52,026 bases of DNA from Hyphococcus sp. (lineage in GTDB: Bacteria; Pseudomonadota; Alphaproteobacteria; Caulobacterales; Parvularculaceae), in assembly GCA_028285645.1 (NCBI GenBank), contig JANQOV010000072.1, forward strand, positions 1 through 52,026, read 5' to 3'. The notes below the pieces were generated by a model. That model was not told the origin of the DNA. It searched no databases and saw nothing but the letters and a program-made list of their open reading frames with translations. This document shows, piece by piece, positions 34,480 to 44,018 of this stretch. Every line of letters begins with the position of its first letter. Within the stretch, counting starts at the first letter, position 1. The position numbers and the translations under genes are program-made.

Positions 34480-36405
34480 TCAAGATTTTTGCGCCGATTT
34501 TCGTTTCAGCGCCCGGATGAAAAACCGCGCCGGGTGCAACCGTTGGCTGACTTCATGGTCAACTGGCGAAGGCGCGCCTGTCAGCTCAGCGACAATCACC
34601 GCAGCGGCAAGCGGCGCCGTCACGAGACCCCGTGATCCAAGTCCGGATAAGACGTAAAGTCCGGGCAGCATGCGTCCAGTCGGATAGTCCTTAACGCGGC
34701 CCTGGCGCAGCCCGTCATAAGCGCTTGCATAAAAGCCCCAGTCAGGGACGGGGCCGACTACCGGGACGCCGTCAGGTGTTGCGCAGCGCATGGATGCCCG
34801 CGATTGCGCCGCGCCTGTGTCGAGCCCAGCGGCGATCTCCGGCAGAAAACGTTTGATCGATTCGATGTTCGACCTGGTCGCATCACTCGATGGCTCAATA
34901 TTGTCGCCAAGGCTAGCGTGTTCATAGGTTGCGCCGATCACAGCCCCGTTTTGCGGCGCCGGCGCTGCATAGGTTCCTGAGGCGACAGCGCTATCCGGCG
35001 CATTTGCGTTTTCGAAGATATCGATCTGCCCGCCGAAACCCCTCAGCGGCATCGAACGCAGTTGGGCGAAGCGCAGGGCGTCCAGCCCATTAGCGACGAT
35101 CACGGCGTCATAGGTTTCGCTAGTGTTGTCGCCGATGAGTCGCCAGCCCTTATCCGTTTGGCTGATTTGCTCAATGCGCTCGAGTTTTACCGGGTCTTCG
35201 CTGATCAGTTGGCTGACGAACGTTTGTGGATCAACGACGCCGGCTTGCGGAAAGAAAAGCGCACCCTCTTCGCATCGCATCCAGTCCGCTGGCAAGGGGC
35301 GCAAAGTCTCAAGTTTTTCGAGTTTGTCTTTGTCCGTATCGTTTCTGGGCAGCCACCTTGCGCCGCAGGCGTTGAAAAGTGACGTCGACGCGGCTTCGTT
35401 AAATTCGTTCAGTAGACGAAGCGTATGCAGATAGGCGCTTACATGAAACCGGGCGGCGGGCGACCATTCAGCGTCAAGGCGCGGCATAATCAGCCCCGCC
35501 GGATTGCCGGAAGCGCCGGCAGCAGGCCCCTGATGATCAAAGAGCACCGGCGCCAAACCAGCGCGGCGGCATTCATAAGCAAGGCTTGCCCCGGCAATGC
35601 CGGCGCCAATAATCGCGACGCGCGCGCCGGATGCCAGAAGCGTTCGCGCATCGCTTTGAAACCACGGTTTGCGATTGGAGCGGCGGGCGGGAGCTGCTGT
35701 TAGCGTTCCCGTCAACATCTCCCGTTTGCGGCCAAAGCCCGGCCGTTTTTCAATGTCGAAACCGGCGTTAATGAGCCCACGCCGCACGTCCCCAGCGACG
35801 GTGAACGTCGAAAAGCTCGCTCCTGGCGCCGACAAGCGAGCGACGGCTTTCATCAAGTCTGGCGACCACATGGCGGGATTTTTTGCGGGGGCAAAACCGT
35901 CAAGAAACCAGGCGTCGACTTTGGCTTCTAGTTGATCAAGCGCTGCGCCAGCGTCGCCGTAATAGAGAAGCAGCGTTATGTCGTCGGCGAAAGCGATGCG
36001 GTGCAAGCCAGCGACCGCCGGCGGTGAAGCGGCGCGCAGGTCTGCTGAAATGGACGCGAGTTCCGGCCACGCAGCATGCGCGCGCTCCATGTCCTCACGG
36101 TGCAAGGGGAACGCTTCGATGGAGAGAAGAGTAAGGCGGGCGTTCGACGGCGCCTTTTTTCGCCACAAGGCGACAGTGCTTAGGAAATTCAAGCCAGTTC
36201 CAAAGCCGAGCTCGCCGATAGCTAAACGTTCAGCGGTTGCAAAACGACGGGCAAGGTTGTTGCCGTCCAAAAATACGTGTGCGGCTTCAGCGGGCCCGTC
36301 GCCAGAAAAATAGATGTCGTCAAAAAAAATGGACCGGGGCGCTAATCCGTTTTCGGACGCGTCCCAGTCCAGCTTTGCTTGGTCTATGCCCTTCGCCGAT
36401 ATCAC
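34480..36405 (-). CDS. mnmC: Bifunctional tRNA mnm5s2U biosynthesis protein MnmC
   Basis: A 641-aa fusion enzyme that finishes 5-methylaminomethyl-2-thiouridine at the tRNA wobble position. Residues about 1-240 are the SAM-dependent methyltransferase (MnmD) with IGELGFGTGLNFL and DAWFLDGFAPAKNPAMW. Residues about 255-620 are the FAD-dependent demodification domain, starting VAIIGAGIAGASLAYECRRA and ending with a GLGSRGLVTAPLAA block. Both halves look complete. It stands alone on the minus strand. Confidence 0.95.
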   Translation of the reverse strand: MISAKGIDQAKLDWDASENGLAPRSIFFDDIYFSGDGPAEAAHVFLDGNNLARRFATAERLAIGELGFGTGLNFLSTVALWRKKAPSNARLTLLSIEAFPLHREDMERAHAAWPELASISADLRAASPPAVAGLHRIAFADDITLLLYYGDAGAALDQLEAKVDAWFLDGFAPAKNPAMWSPDLMKAVARLSAPGASFSTFTVAGDVRRGLINAGFDIEKRPGFGRKREMLTGTLTAAPARRSNRKPWFQSDARTLLASGARVAIIGAGIAGASLAYECRRAGLAPVLFDHQGPAAGASGNPAGLIMPRLDAEWSPAARFHVSAYLHTLRLLNEFNEAASTSLFNACGARWLPRNDTDKDKLEKLETLRPLPADWMRCEEGALFFPQAGVVDPQTFVSQLISEDPVKLERIEQISQTDKGWRLIGDNTSETYDAVIVANGLDALRFAQLRSMPLRGFGGQIDIFENANAPDSAVASGTYAAPAPQNGAVIGATYEHASLGDNIEPSSDATRSNIESIKRFLPEIAAGLDTGAAQSRASMRCATPDGVPVVGPVPDWGFYASAYDGLRQGRVKDYPTGRMLPGLYVLSGLGSRGLVTAPLAAAVIVAELTGAPSPVDHEVSQRLHPARFFIRALKRKSAQKS

Positions 36406-36439
36406 GGCAGTAAGGCTTAGCGGCTAATTGCCGATTTGT

Positions 36440-36967
36440 TTAGGCTTTCGCCGGAAAGCGAAAGAAATTCTCGAAAGCTTTGCTGTCAGCAAAGAAGCTC
36501 GGGGCTTTTGCTTCCGCGAACGGCTCGGCGTTTTTACGCGCGAGGTTGATCGAGCGCTCGGTGATTTCTTTCGTGCGCTCAACGCGTGCTTCGAAAAGGT
36601 TTGTCCAGTAGTCGCGCTGAATTTCGAGCGCGTCAGTCAAGGATTTTGCTTTTGTGAGATCGTTGGCGAACTGAACAGCATCCGCAACTTCTTCGCGGGC
36701 AGCTTCTGCGATTTCAGAAGAAACGTCAGTTACGTGTTCGCGTGTGCGGTTGAAGCCTTCATTGACGGCGCCCGAAAGTGTTTCGAACTGGTCGCGAAGT
36801 TCTTCGGCATTGCCGGAGAAGTCGCCGAAGGCTTTTTCGAACTGCTCGCGAGCGGCGGCGGTGTAGTCTTCAACGGACTTGAATACGCTTTCAGCCGGCT
36901 TTGCGGCTTTTTTGGCGGCGGGTTTTGCGGCGCCGGCAGCGGTTGTCTTGGTGGTTGCAGCGGTCAT
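36440..36967 (-). CDS. Phasin family protein
   Basis: A 175-aa phasin, expected to coat polyhydroxyalkanoate granules or act as a small helical chaperone-like protein. The N-terminus is Ala/Lys/Pro-rich (AAGAAKPAAKKAAKPAESVFK). The phasin domain lies at about residues 28-140, all helical: YTAAAREQFEKAFGDFSGNA, TREHVTDVSSEIAEAAREEV and LTDALEIQRDYWTNLFEARV. The gene stands alone, and no PHA synthase lies nearby. AGGGAGGTCCCA precedes the start. Confidence 0.93.
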   Translation of the reverse strand: MTAATTKTTAAGAAKPAAKKAAKPAESVFKSVEDYTAAAREQFEKAFGDFSGNAEELRDQFETLSGAVNEGFNRTREHVTDVSSEIAEAAREEVADAVQFANDLTKAKSLTDALEIQRDYWTNLFEARVERTKEITERSINLARKNAEPFAEAKAPSFFADSKAFENFFRFPAKA

Positions 36968-37113
36968 TGGGACCTCCCTGGTTTATGCATCATCTGCGGA
37001 GTTGCGGCGCTGTTAATTGTGCGCTGCAACATGCTGAGCGTTACATAGAGACTTTTGTGCAGTGCAGCAAGGCCTCTAGAAGAATATTTTGTGAAATTAT
37101 TTACGCTTTAATT

Positions 37114-38313
37114 TCAACGCATTAGCGCGCTTAGTACTGTTGTTGACGCATATCCGTCCGCCGGAAGGCCATTGGCGGCTTGCCAGCGACGCAGCGCCGC
37201 TTTGGTGCCGGCGCCGATAATGCCGTCCACGGGTCCAGGATCATAGCCGCGGTCTTTGAGCGCCTGTTGTAGCGATTTGCGCTGTTCAAGACTCAAGGGC
37301 TGATCTTCCCGCGGCCATGCGGCCACCACAGAATGATCGCTGCCGGCGCCCCGTTCGCTCAACATGGCGACGGCAAGGGCGTAGGCGGTGGATCGATTAT
37401 ATTTCAAAATGGAGCCGAAATTGCCGAACACCAGAAACGCAGGACCTTTGGCGCCGGCGGGCAGGATCAGCCTGCCGCGGGCGTTCGGGTCAAACCGCTC
37501 AAAGAGCCGATCGCCGCGCACGCCTTCGACGCCGCCCGCCGCCCACTCAACAACCGGCTTGCGAATCGAAGCGTCGGCTAGCGCATAGTCAAATCCGGCC
37601 GGAAGACGAACCTCAAGGCCCCAGCTTTCATCGGACTTGAATTTCGAAGCGCTTAAGTAATTTGCGGTGGAAGCGAAGACATCGCCGAGATTGTTCCAGA
37701 TATCGCGCTTGCCGTCCCCGTCATGGTCGATGGCGTAAGCGAGATAGGTTGTGGGTATGAATTGGGTATGGCCCATAGCGCCGGCCCAGGATCCGCGAAG
37801 CTGATCGCGCGAGGCGTATCCGTTCTGGATAATCTTCAGGGCGCCCATCAACTGCGATCGGCCGTAACCCGTGCGTCTGCCTTCAAAAGCAAGTGTTGCG
37901 AGGGCGGCTATGGCGTCGTGATCGCCCATGATCCGACCGTAGGAGGATTCAAGTCCCCAAATGGCGACCAGGATTTCGGCATTAACGCCATATGCGCTTT
38001 CGATCTGCGTTAGAAGCGAGCGGTGCTCCGCCAGCATTGTGCGCCCCTTTTCGATGCGCGTTTCCGATACGGCGCTGTCGAGGTAGTCCCAGATGGCGCG
38101 TGAAAATTCAGGCTGGTTTTCGTTGAGTTCATAAACCCGTTGATTGATCGCAACGCCGGCGAATGCTTCATCCAAAACAGATTTCTCGATGCCGGCGGCC
38201 ATGGCTTCTGCGCGAAACCCTTTAAGCCACTCTTCGAAGTCGCCGGTTTGCGCTGCAACTGTCTGGAGCGCCGTCATTGCGACGATGCCGAAGACCGCGA
38301 TCAACTGTTTCAT
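37114..38313 (-). CDS. Lytic murein transglycosylase (MltB-like)
   Basis: A 399-aa exported peptidoglycan lytic transglycosylase. The signal peptide is MKQLIAVFGIVAMTALQTVAA. The SLT_2/MltB catalytic domain follows at about 25-325, with the catalytic Glu122 in WGLESSYGR and the conserved GSWAGAMGHTQFIPTTYLAYA. A C-terminal peptidoglycan-binding domain (about 335-398) reads LQQALKDRGYDPGPVDGIIG. No lipobox cysteine is present, so it is soluble in the periplasm rather than lipid-anchored. Confidence 0.94.
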   Translation of the reverse strand: MKQLIAVFGIVAMTALQTVAAQTGDFEEWLKGFRAEAMAAGIEKSVLDEAFAGVAINQRVYELNENQPEFSRAIWDYLDSAVSETRIEKGRTMLAEHRSLLTQIESAYGVNAEILVAIWGLESSYGRIMGDHDAIAALATLAFEGRRTGYGRSQLMGALKIIQNGYASRDQLRGSWAGAMGHTQFIPTTYLAYAIDHDGDGKRDIWNNLGDVFASTANYLSASKFKSDESWGLEVRLPAGFDYALADASIRKPVVEWAAGGVEGVRGDRLFERFDPNARGRLILPAGAKGPAFLVFGNFGSILKYNRSTAYALAVAMLSERGAGSDHSVVAAWPREDQPLSLEQRKSLQQALKDRGYDPGPVDGIIGAGTKAALRRWQAANGLPADGYASTTVLSALMR

Positions 38314-38460
38314 GCGGGGATCCCCTCAAACACAAATCACTCAAAAGCCAGAATTAAGCCAAGCCTGCCACGCCCGCAAGGCGGGAATATGGCGGGGTTC
38401 AACTCCGCGATTGATGCCCCTATGCTGCGCGAAAACCGCGTACCGCCAGGAGACTCCAAA

Positions 38461-40182
38461 ATGAACAAACTGCTCGCTGTTTCGTTGATCGCGCTTTGCG
38501 CTGCAGCATGCGGCCAAGGCGATAACGCCGAAACAAAGGAAACGCAGCCGGAAAACACTGCAGCAGATGCGACGCAGGCGACGGACACAACAGATGGTAA
38601 CGGCTTCGTTGCCGATGAAGCAGCGCTCCGGGCGATGCGAGCTCAATTCGCGGTGGTCGAGATGAACCCCGACACGTCGTTTCTTACGGACGAAGAACGC
38701 GCGGTGATTAACAAGCTGAATGAAGTCGGCGTTTTGATGTCGGAAATCTATTTGCGACAGCGCAGTCCCCATAATCCGTCCTGGCGCGCCGAAATTGCCG
38801 CAAGCGACGAGCCGGACAAGGACCTATTGCTGAACCTGTTCGACTTGCATTTCGGTCCCTGGGACACGCTCAACGAAAACAAGCCCTTTTATGGCGATGC
38901 GCCGATGCCGTTGGGCGCAGGGTTTTATCCGCCCGACATGACCAAAGAAGAGTTTGAACAATGGATCGCTGATCATCCGGAAGATGAAGACGCGTTTCGC
39001 TCCGGCTACACGATCATTGTGCGCGATCCGGCGAGCGGCGGACTTGAAGCGATTCCCTATTCAACAATGTATGCGGCATGGCTTCAGCCGGCGGCGGCGC
39101 TGATGCGCGAAGCCGCCGACATGACCAGCAATGAGAGTTTAAAAAACTTTCTGAACTTGCGGGCAGATTCGTTTTTGTCAGACGACTACTACGAGTCAGA
39201 AATCGCGTGGATGGACCTTGAGGGTCCCATCGAAGCGGCGATCGGACCATATGAAGTCTACACGGACGCGTTGTTCGGCTACAAAACCGCATATGAAGCG
39301 TTCATTACTGTCAAGAATCCCGAAGAAAGCGCTGCGCTCGCCAAATACAAAGATTTCCTGCGCGACATGGAAGCAAACCTTCCGGTTGATGAAAGCTACA
39401 AGAATTTCAAGCGGGGTTTTGAGTCGCCGATTGCGGCGACCTATCAGGTGCACGGCGGCGGCGATAATGTCCCGGGCGTTCAGACCATCGCCTTCAATCT
39501 CCCGAATGACGAACGGGTGCGTGAAGCGAAAGGCGCGAAGAAGGTCATTCTCAATAATGTTCTCGGCGCCAAGTTCGATCGCATCCTTGCGCCCATGGCG
39601 GAGCTGGTGCTGGTTCCGGAACAGGCTGGGCTCCTCAAAAAACAGCACATGCAAAACAAAACGCTGTTTCATGAGCTTTCGCACAGCCTCGGACCGGGCA
39701 CGATTACCGTCGATGGCGAGGAAACAACGGTCGCCGCGCAATTGCAGGAGCTTTATTCGCCCATCGAAGAAGGCAAGGCCGATGTCATGGGCGGCTACAA
39801 CGTACTCTATATGATGGAACGCGGCGAACTTTCAGCAGACGAACGCGACAGCTATCTTGCAACGCATTTTGTTGGCCTGTTCAGGTCCATGCGTTTCGGC
39901 ACTGTCGCCGCCCATGCGCGCGGCGCTGCTTTTCAGTACACGTATTTCATTGAGTCAGGTGCTGCGACCTGGGACGAGGAAGCCGGCCGGTTTAGGCTCG
40001 ATTTCGATAAGCTCGCGCAAGCGATGAGCGACCTAACGGCAAAAGTGGTGATAGTGCAGGGCGACGGGAATTACGACGTAGCAAAGACGTTCCTCGACGA
40101 TTATGCGAAACTCGACGCCAGAGCCGAGGGGGTGATCGCCTCCATGACCGAGCTGCCGGTCGATATTCAGCCGATTTATTAA
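38461..40182 (+). CDS. M49 (dipeptidyl peptidase III)-like lipoprotein metallopeptidase
   Basis: A 573-aa lipoprotein: the signal peptide ends LCAAAC (Cys17), followed by a low-complexity acidic/Thr linker. The body resembles bacterial dipeptidyl peptidase III relatives: the zinc motif is HELSH at 404-408, with EEGKAD at 436-441 supplying the third ligand. Classical M49 enzymes have a hexapeptide HELLGH; here it is a pentapeptide, as I recall for the Caldithrix enzyme. It probably removes dipeptides in the periplasm. ATG 38461 is preferred because CAGGAG lies just upstream; the frame is open for over 100 codons before it without any similarity. It is divergent from the transglycosylase gene. 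Confidence 0.88.
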   Translation: MNKLLAVSLIALCAAACGQGDNAETKETQPENTAADATQATDTTDGNGFVADEAALRAMRAQFAVVEMNPDTSFLTDEERAVINKLNEVGVLMSEIYLRQRSPHNPSWRAEIAASDEPDKDLLLNLFDLHFGPWDTLNENKPFYGDAPMPLGAGFYPPDMTKEEFEQWIADHPEDEDAFRSGYTIIVRDPASGGLEAIPYSTMYAAWLQPAAALMREAADMTSNESLKNFLNLRADSFLSDDYYESEIAWMDLEGPIEAAIGPYEVYTDALFGYKTAYEAFITVKNPEESAALAKYKDFLRDMEANLPVDESYKNFKRGFESPIAATYQVHGGGDNVPGVQTIAFNLPNDERVREAKGAKKVILNNVLGAKFDRILAPMAELVLVPEQAGLLKKQHMQNKTLFHELSHSLGPGTITVDGEETTVAAQLQELYSPIEEGKADVMGGYNVLYMMERGELSADERDSYLATHFVGLFRSMRFGTVAAHARGAAFQYTYFIESGAATWDEEAGRFRLDFDKLAQAMSDLTAKVVIVQGDGNYDVAKTFLDDYAKLDARAEGVIASMTELPVDIQPIY

Positions 40183-40224
40183 GGTCGGCTTTAACGCCGC
40201 TGCGACTACGGCGAAAGAAGAGGC

Positions 40225-40422
40225 ATGATCCGTTTAATCGTCGTTCATGTTGTCTTGGTGTTGGCCTTGCTCGCCGGGTTCGCTCTGATGGAGGGCGCTT
40301 ACGCGCTTGCAGTGCTGGCGGGCGGCGTTGGCGTTCTGGCCGCAATCGGCGGCGTTTTGGCGGAATTACACAAGCAAGGGAAAAACAATGAAAAGAGCGG
40401 CAATAGCAGCCCTGTCGATTAG
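40225..40422 (+). CDS. Small membrane protein upstream of serine hydrolase
   Basis: A 65-aa protein with two hydrophobic helices (IVVHVVLVLALLAGFALM and ALAVLAGGVGVLAAIGGVLA) and a polar Lys/Ser-rich tail. GAAGAGG lies upstream of the ATG. Its last 35 nt overlap the start of the serine-hydrolase gene, so the two genes are probably translationally coupled. No family is recognised. The opposite strand shows only a shadow frame. Confidence 0.65.
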   Translation: MIRLIVVHVVLVLALLAGFALMEGAYALAVLAGGVGVLAAIGGVLAELHKQGKNNEKSGNSSPVD

Positions 40423-41776
40423 CGCCTCTTTGGTTAGCGCAGCGAAGGCTGACGATTTTACTCCCGATCACCTTTCTTTGGTCGCCGGCTACAAGGCGGC
40501 TTTCACTTGTTCAGCGCATTTCAATGCGGGCCGGACGGTGGAACAAATTACAGGCGACGAACTTCACCGCATTTATCCGGGCTACCGCGCAGCGCTGGGA
40601 ACGCTGCCTGCAGCGGACGTGGACGAAAAGAAAAAGCGCGTATCCGTTTCCTTCGGTGATGGTTTCCCGCCGCGCGTTGCACAATGGCGTCCGCATCTCG
40701 GCTGTGTGCAATTGCCAAGCGGCGCAGACGGAGCTCGTGTTCCGAGGGTCTCCATCAAACAAACACGCAAACTGACGCAACCTTTGCCCACAGCGCTGAG
40801 CGACGATGCAGGTCTGCAAGCGGTTGTTTCCGCCGCATTCGATCGCGCGACTTATGGGGAAGGCACGGAAACGACAGCACTGGTCGTGGTCAAGAACGGC
40901 GTTGTGATTGCTGAAAACTATCGGGAAGGGTTCGACGCCACAACGCCCCAGCGAACTTGGTCTGTTGCGAAATCAATTGCGGCGACGATTATCGGCGCTG
41001 CGGTTGAGGATGGATTGATAGACATTGACGAGCCCGCTGCGCTTGAAGCCTGGTCGGCGCCCGGAGATCCGCGCGCGGCCATTAAAGTTGTTGATCTCTT
41101 ACATATGTCGAGCGGGCTTGACGCCGGCCCTGCCGGCAATCGAACCGACGATGTTTATTTCGGCGGCGGACGCGCTATTGATCACGCGATCACCCGCCGG
41201 CTCATCGCAACACCTGGGTCGCGGTGGTTCTACGCCAATAACGATACGATGATCCTGATACGGACATTGCGTGAGCGGATGGACGACGACCAGGCGTTTC
41301 TGGCTTATCCTTTTGAAAAGGTTCTGCATCCGATCGGCATGGACCATACATTTCTTGAAACTGACTGGAACGGCGATTTTATTCTGTCGAGCCAGGTGTG
41401 GACAACCGCCCGGGACCTTGCGCGGCTTGGCTTGCTTTATCTCAATAACGGCGTTTGGGAAGGCAAGCGCATTCTCCCTGAGGGCTGGGCGGACTTCGCA
41501 GTGACGCCTGCGCCCGACCAGCCTGCGCCGCAGCGCTCCGACGGCAGCCAGCGCGGCGGCTATGGCGCGCAATTCTGGCTATTCGGCCCCCGCCACGGCC
41601 TTCCGGAAGGAACCTATGCGGCGCTCGGCAATCGCGGGCAGCATCTTGTGATTGTTCCCGAGCGCAACGTCCTGATTGTCCGGCGCGGCTTTGACGACAA
41701 TGGCGGCGCCCGTTTTGACATCATAAAATTTGCCGTCGACGCCCTGGCGGCGTTGCCGCAGGATGCGCAAGACTAA
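40388..41776 (+). CDS. Periplasmic beta-lactamase-fold serine hydrolase
   Basis: A 462-aa exported serine hydrolase of the class C beta-lactamase/esterase fold. The signal peptide is MKRAAIAALSISASLVSAAKA. The SxxK motif lies in TWSVAKSIAATIIGA, a YxN-type motif appears in FYANNDTM, and QFWLFGPRHG is near the C-terminus. Members act as esterases, D-amino-acid peptidases or lactonases, and true beta-lactam hydrolysis is not implied. ATG 40388 is preferred for its clean signal peptide; the frame is open upstream from 40307 but that part overlaps the small membrane gene. It is followed by the yajC leader. Confidence 0.9.
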   Translation: MKRAAIAALSISASLVSAAKADDFTPDHLSLVAGYKAAFTCSAHFNAGRTVEQITGDELHRIYPGYRAALGTLPAADVDEKKKRVSVSFGDGFPPRVAQWRPHLGCVQLPSGADGARVPRVSIKQTRKLTQPLPTALSDDAGLQAVVSAAFDRATYGEGTETTALVVVKNGVVIAENYREGFDATTPQRTWSVAKSIAATIIGAAVEDGLIDIDEPAALEAWSAPGDPRAAIKVVDLLHMSSGLDAGPAGNRTDDVYFGGGRAIDHAITRRLIATPGSRWFYANNDTMILIRTLRERMDDDQAFLAYPFEKVLHPIGMDHTFLETDWNGDFILSSQVWTTARDLARLGLLYLNNGVWEGKRILPEGWADFAVTPAPDQPAPQRSDGSQRGGYGAQFWLFGPRHGLPEGTYAALGNRGQHLVIVPERNVLIVRRGFDDNGGARFDIIKFAVDALAALPQDAQD

Positions 41777-41930
41777 GCGGGCGACGTTTCGGGGCTCAGC
41801 TCCGCTTTCGGCGGCAAAATGACCGAATTTCCATTGCCGGGAGAATTTGCTCGGCCTTGGCCAACAGCGTCGTTGCAACCCGGGGCGTGATCGCTATATA
41901 TCCGCCAGTCTTTATTCATGCGGGGCAGGC

Positions 41931-41952
41931 GACCGGCGTTTCGGTCTTTTTT
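41931..41952 (+). terminator. Weak terminator-like hairpin upstream of yajC
   Basis: A 5-bp stem GACCG/CGGTC with a 6-nt loop is followed by six T residues. It lies 55 bp before the yajC start. It could end transcripts from the serine-hydrolase gene or act as an attenuator in the yajC leader. The stem is short, so the call is tentative. Confidence 0.3.
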
Positions 41953-42006
41953 GTCTCCGCCACTGCAAAGTGCCGGTTCCAGCCTTCCTTAAGGAGATCA
42001 TGCCCC

Positions 42007-42333
42007 ATGTGGATTTCGCCCGCTTTTGCTCAGGCTGACGCCGCAGCGCCCAATCCGTTTATCCAGCTCGCGCCGCTGATTTTCATTTTCGTGATTTTCT
42101 ATTTTCTCTTGATCCGCCCGCAACAGCAGGCGCGCAAAAAGCATCTCGAAATGGTCACCAACGTCCGCCGCGGCGATGTTGTTGTGACCGCCGGCGGCAT
42201 TGTCGGCAAGGTAACGAAAGTGCTCGACGATACGGAAGTCATGGTTGAGCTTGCGGACAACGTCACCGTCAAAATCGTCAAGGCGACTTTGAGCGACGTC
42301 CGCACCAAAACCGAACCCGCCAACGATCAATAG
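42007..42333 (+). CDS. yajC: Preprotein translocase subunit YajC
   Basis: A 108-aa single-span membrane protein associated with SecDF and the Sec translocon. The hydrophobic helix FIQLAPLIFIFVIFYFLLI precedes the hallmark RPQQQARKKHLEMV and a small beta domain (RRGDVVVTAGGIVGKVTKV). ATG 42007 has AAGGAG at appropriate spacing; the frame is open further upstream without similarity. It leads the yajC-secD-secF operon, 38 bp before secD. Confidence 0.96.
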   Translation: MWISPAFAQADAAAPNPFIQLAPLIFIFVIFYFLLIRPQQQARKKHLEMVTNVRRGDVVVTAGGIVGKVTKVLDDTEVMVELADNVTVKIVKATLSDVRTKTEPANDQ

Positions 42334-42371
42334 GAAGGGACTGGGCTCGACCGAACAGAGCGCAGGCGGCC

Positions 42372-44003
42372 ATGCTTCAGTTTACGAGAATTCAAACCGC
42401 GGCTGTTTTGGGCCTTGTCCTGTTGGGCGCGATTTTCGCTGCGCCGAATTTTCTAAAAGAGGAAACACGAGAGAGCCTGCCCGCCTTTTTGCCAAAGGGC
42501 ACAATCAATCTCGGCCTCGACTTGCAAGGCGGGTCTTACCTGCTGCTAGGCGTTGATACGGACAAAGTCATCGACGATCGCATGCGCGCCATGATGGGAG
42601 AGATCAGGCGCGAATTGCGGCCAAACCGTTCGGCGGGACGCGAGCGCATCGCCATCGACAATCTCGCTTATAATCCGCAGACGGATGTGATCAGTCTTCG
42701 CTTGCGCGATGCGGGCGATGAAGATGAAGCGGAAACGCGCATTCGTGATCTCACAAGGGGCGGTCTTGGCGGCGCGCTGGGCGGGATTGGCTCCCGGGAA
42801 TACACCGTGTCCGCCAGTAATGGGCGCATCGACGTCAGCATGACGCCGGAAGCCAAGCGGGCGATTGCGTCAAAAGCGGTTAGCGATTCAATGGTGGTGG
42901 TGCGCCAACGGATTGATCCCGCCGGCAATCGCGAAGTCTCGATCGCGCCGCAGGGAACAGACCGGATTGTGGTGCAGGTGCCGGGCGACGATGACCCCGA
43001 GGCGCTGAAACGGATCATCAATCGTTCGGGCCAGCTCAGTTTTCACCGTCATGATCCATCGGTCGACGCCCAAGACGCAGCGGCGGGGCTGTTGCCGCCA
43101 GGGCGCATCTACGTGCCATACACAGAAAGCGAAGGCCCCGGCGGGTTAGTATTGTTCGAAGACCCGGAAGTCACCGGCGACATGGTGGTGGACGCCTCCA
43201 TGAGTCAGAACACGGACGGCGGCGGATTCCAGATCAATTTCCGGTTTGATTCTCGTGGCGCGCGACGTTTCGGCGATTACACGCGAGACAATATTGGCGC
43301 GATTTTCGCCATCGTTCTTGACGAGCAGATCATTTCCGCGCCGCGGATTCAGTCGGCGATTACCCAAGGGTCGGGCCGCATCACCGGCAACTTCACCGCT
43401 GTCGAAGCAGCGGAAACGGCGCTTCTCATTCGCTCTGGCGCGCTGCCGGCGGAATTGACGACCATGGAGCAGCGCTCGGTCGGGCCAGACCTTGGTCGCG
43501 ACTCCATCGAGGCCGGAACCATGGCGTTGATCATCGGCTTTGCTGCAGTGATCGTTTATATGGTGATCAGCTATGGCCGGTTCGGGATCTATGCGGACCT
43601 TGCCCTTATCGCCAATGTCATCTTGATCGCCGGCGCGCTATCGCTGTTCGGCTCGACACTCACCTTGCCGGGCATTGCCGGCATCGTCCTCACCATCGGC
43701 ATGGCTGTTGACGCGAATGTGCTGATCTTTGAGCGCATACGCGAAGAACTTCTGAATGGGAAAGCGCCCATCAATGCTGCGGAAACCGGCTACCAAAAAG
43801 CCTGGTCGGCGATCATTGACGCTAATGTGACGACATTTATTGCGGCGCTCATCATGTTCCAGCTTGGCGCAGGCCCTGTGCGCGGTTTTGCGATTACGCT
43901 TGCCGTCGGCGTCGTTACTTCGGTCTTTACTGCTTATGTGCTGACGCGCGTTTTCGCTGGCGGATACCTTCTGTCCAAACGTCCAAAAGAACTCAAACTG
44001 TAA
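42372..44003 (+). CDS. secD: Protein translocase subunit SecD
   Basis: A 543-aa proton-driven component of the Sec pathway. The first membrane helix is AVLGLVLLGAIFAAPNF, followed by LGLDLQGGSYLLLGVD, a large periplasmic domain to about residue 365, and five C-terminal membrane helices, including the conserved GMAVDANVLIFERIREEL. All features of a full-length SecD are present. The order yajC-secD-secF is typical. Confidence 0.97.
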   Translation: MLQFTRIQTAAVLGLVLLGAIFAAPNFLKEETRESLPAFLPKGTINLGLDLQGGSYLLLGVDTDKVIDDRMRAMMGEIRRELRPNRSAGRERIAIDNLAYNPQTDVISLRLRDAGDEDEAETRIRDLTRGGLGGALGGIGSREYTVSASNGRIDVSMTPEAKRAIASKAVSDSMVVVRQRIDPAGNREVSIAPQGTDRIVVQVPGDDDPEALKRIINRSGQLSFHRHDPSVDAQDAAAGLLPPGRIYVPYTESEGPGGLVLFEDPEVTGDMVVDASMSQNTDGGGFQINFRFDSRGARRFGDYTRDNIGAIFAIVLDEQIISAPRIQSAITQGSGRITGNFTAVEAAETALLIRSGALPAELTTMEQRSVGPDLGRDSIEAGTMALIIGFAAVIVYMVISYGRFGIYADLALIANVILIAGALSLFGSTLTLPGIAGIVLTIGMAVDANVLIFERIREELLNGKAPINAAETGYQKAWSAIIDANVTTFIAALIMFQLGAGPVRGFAITLAVGVVTSVFTAYVLTRVFAGGYLLSKRPKELKL

Positions 44004-44018
44004 AGGCGTAAGGACCCC

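Noticed and set aside
38140-38460. Upstream extension of the M49-like gene
   Set aside because: The frame is open, but it overlaps the divergent transglycosylase start, and the lipoprotein signal with its ribosome-binding site begins at 38461.
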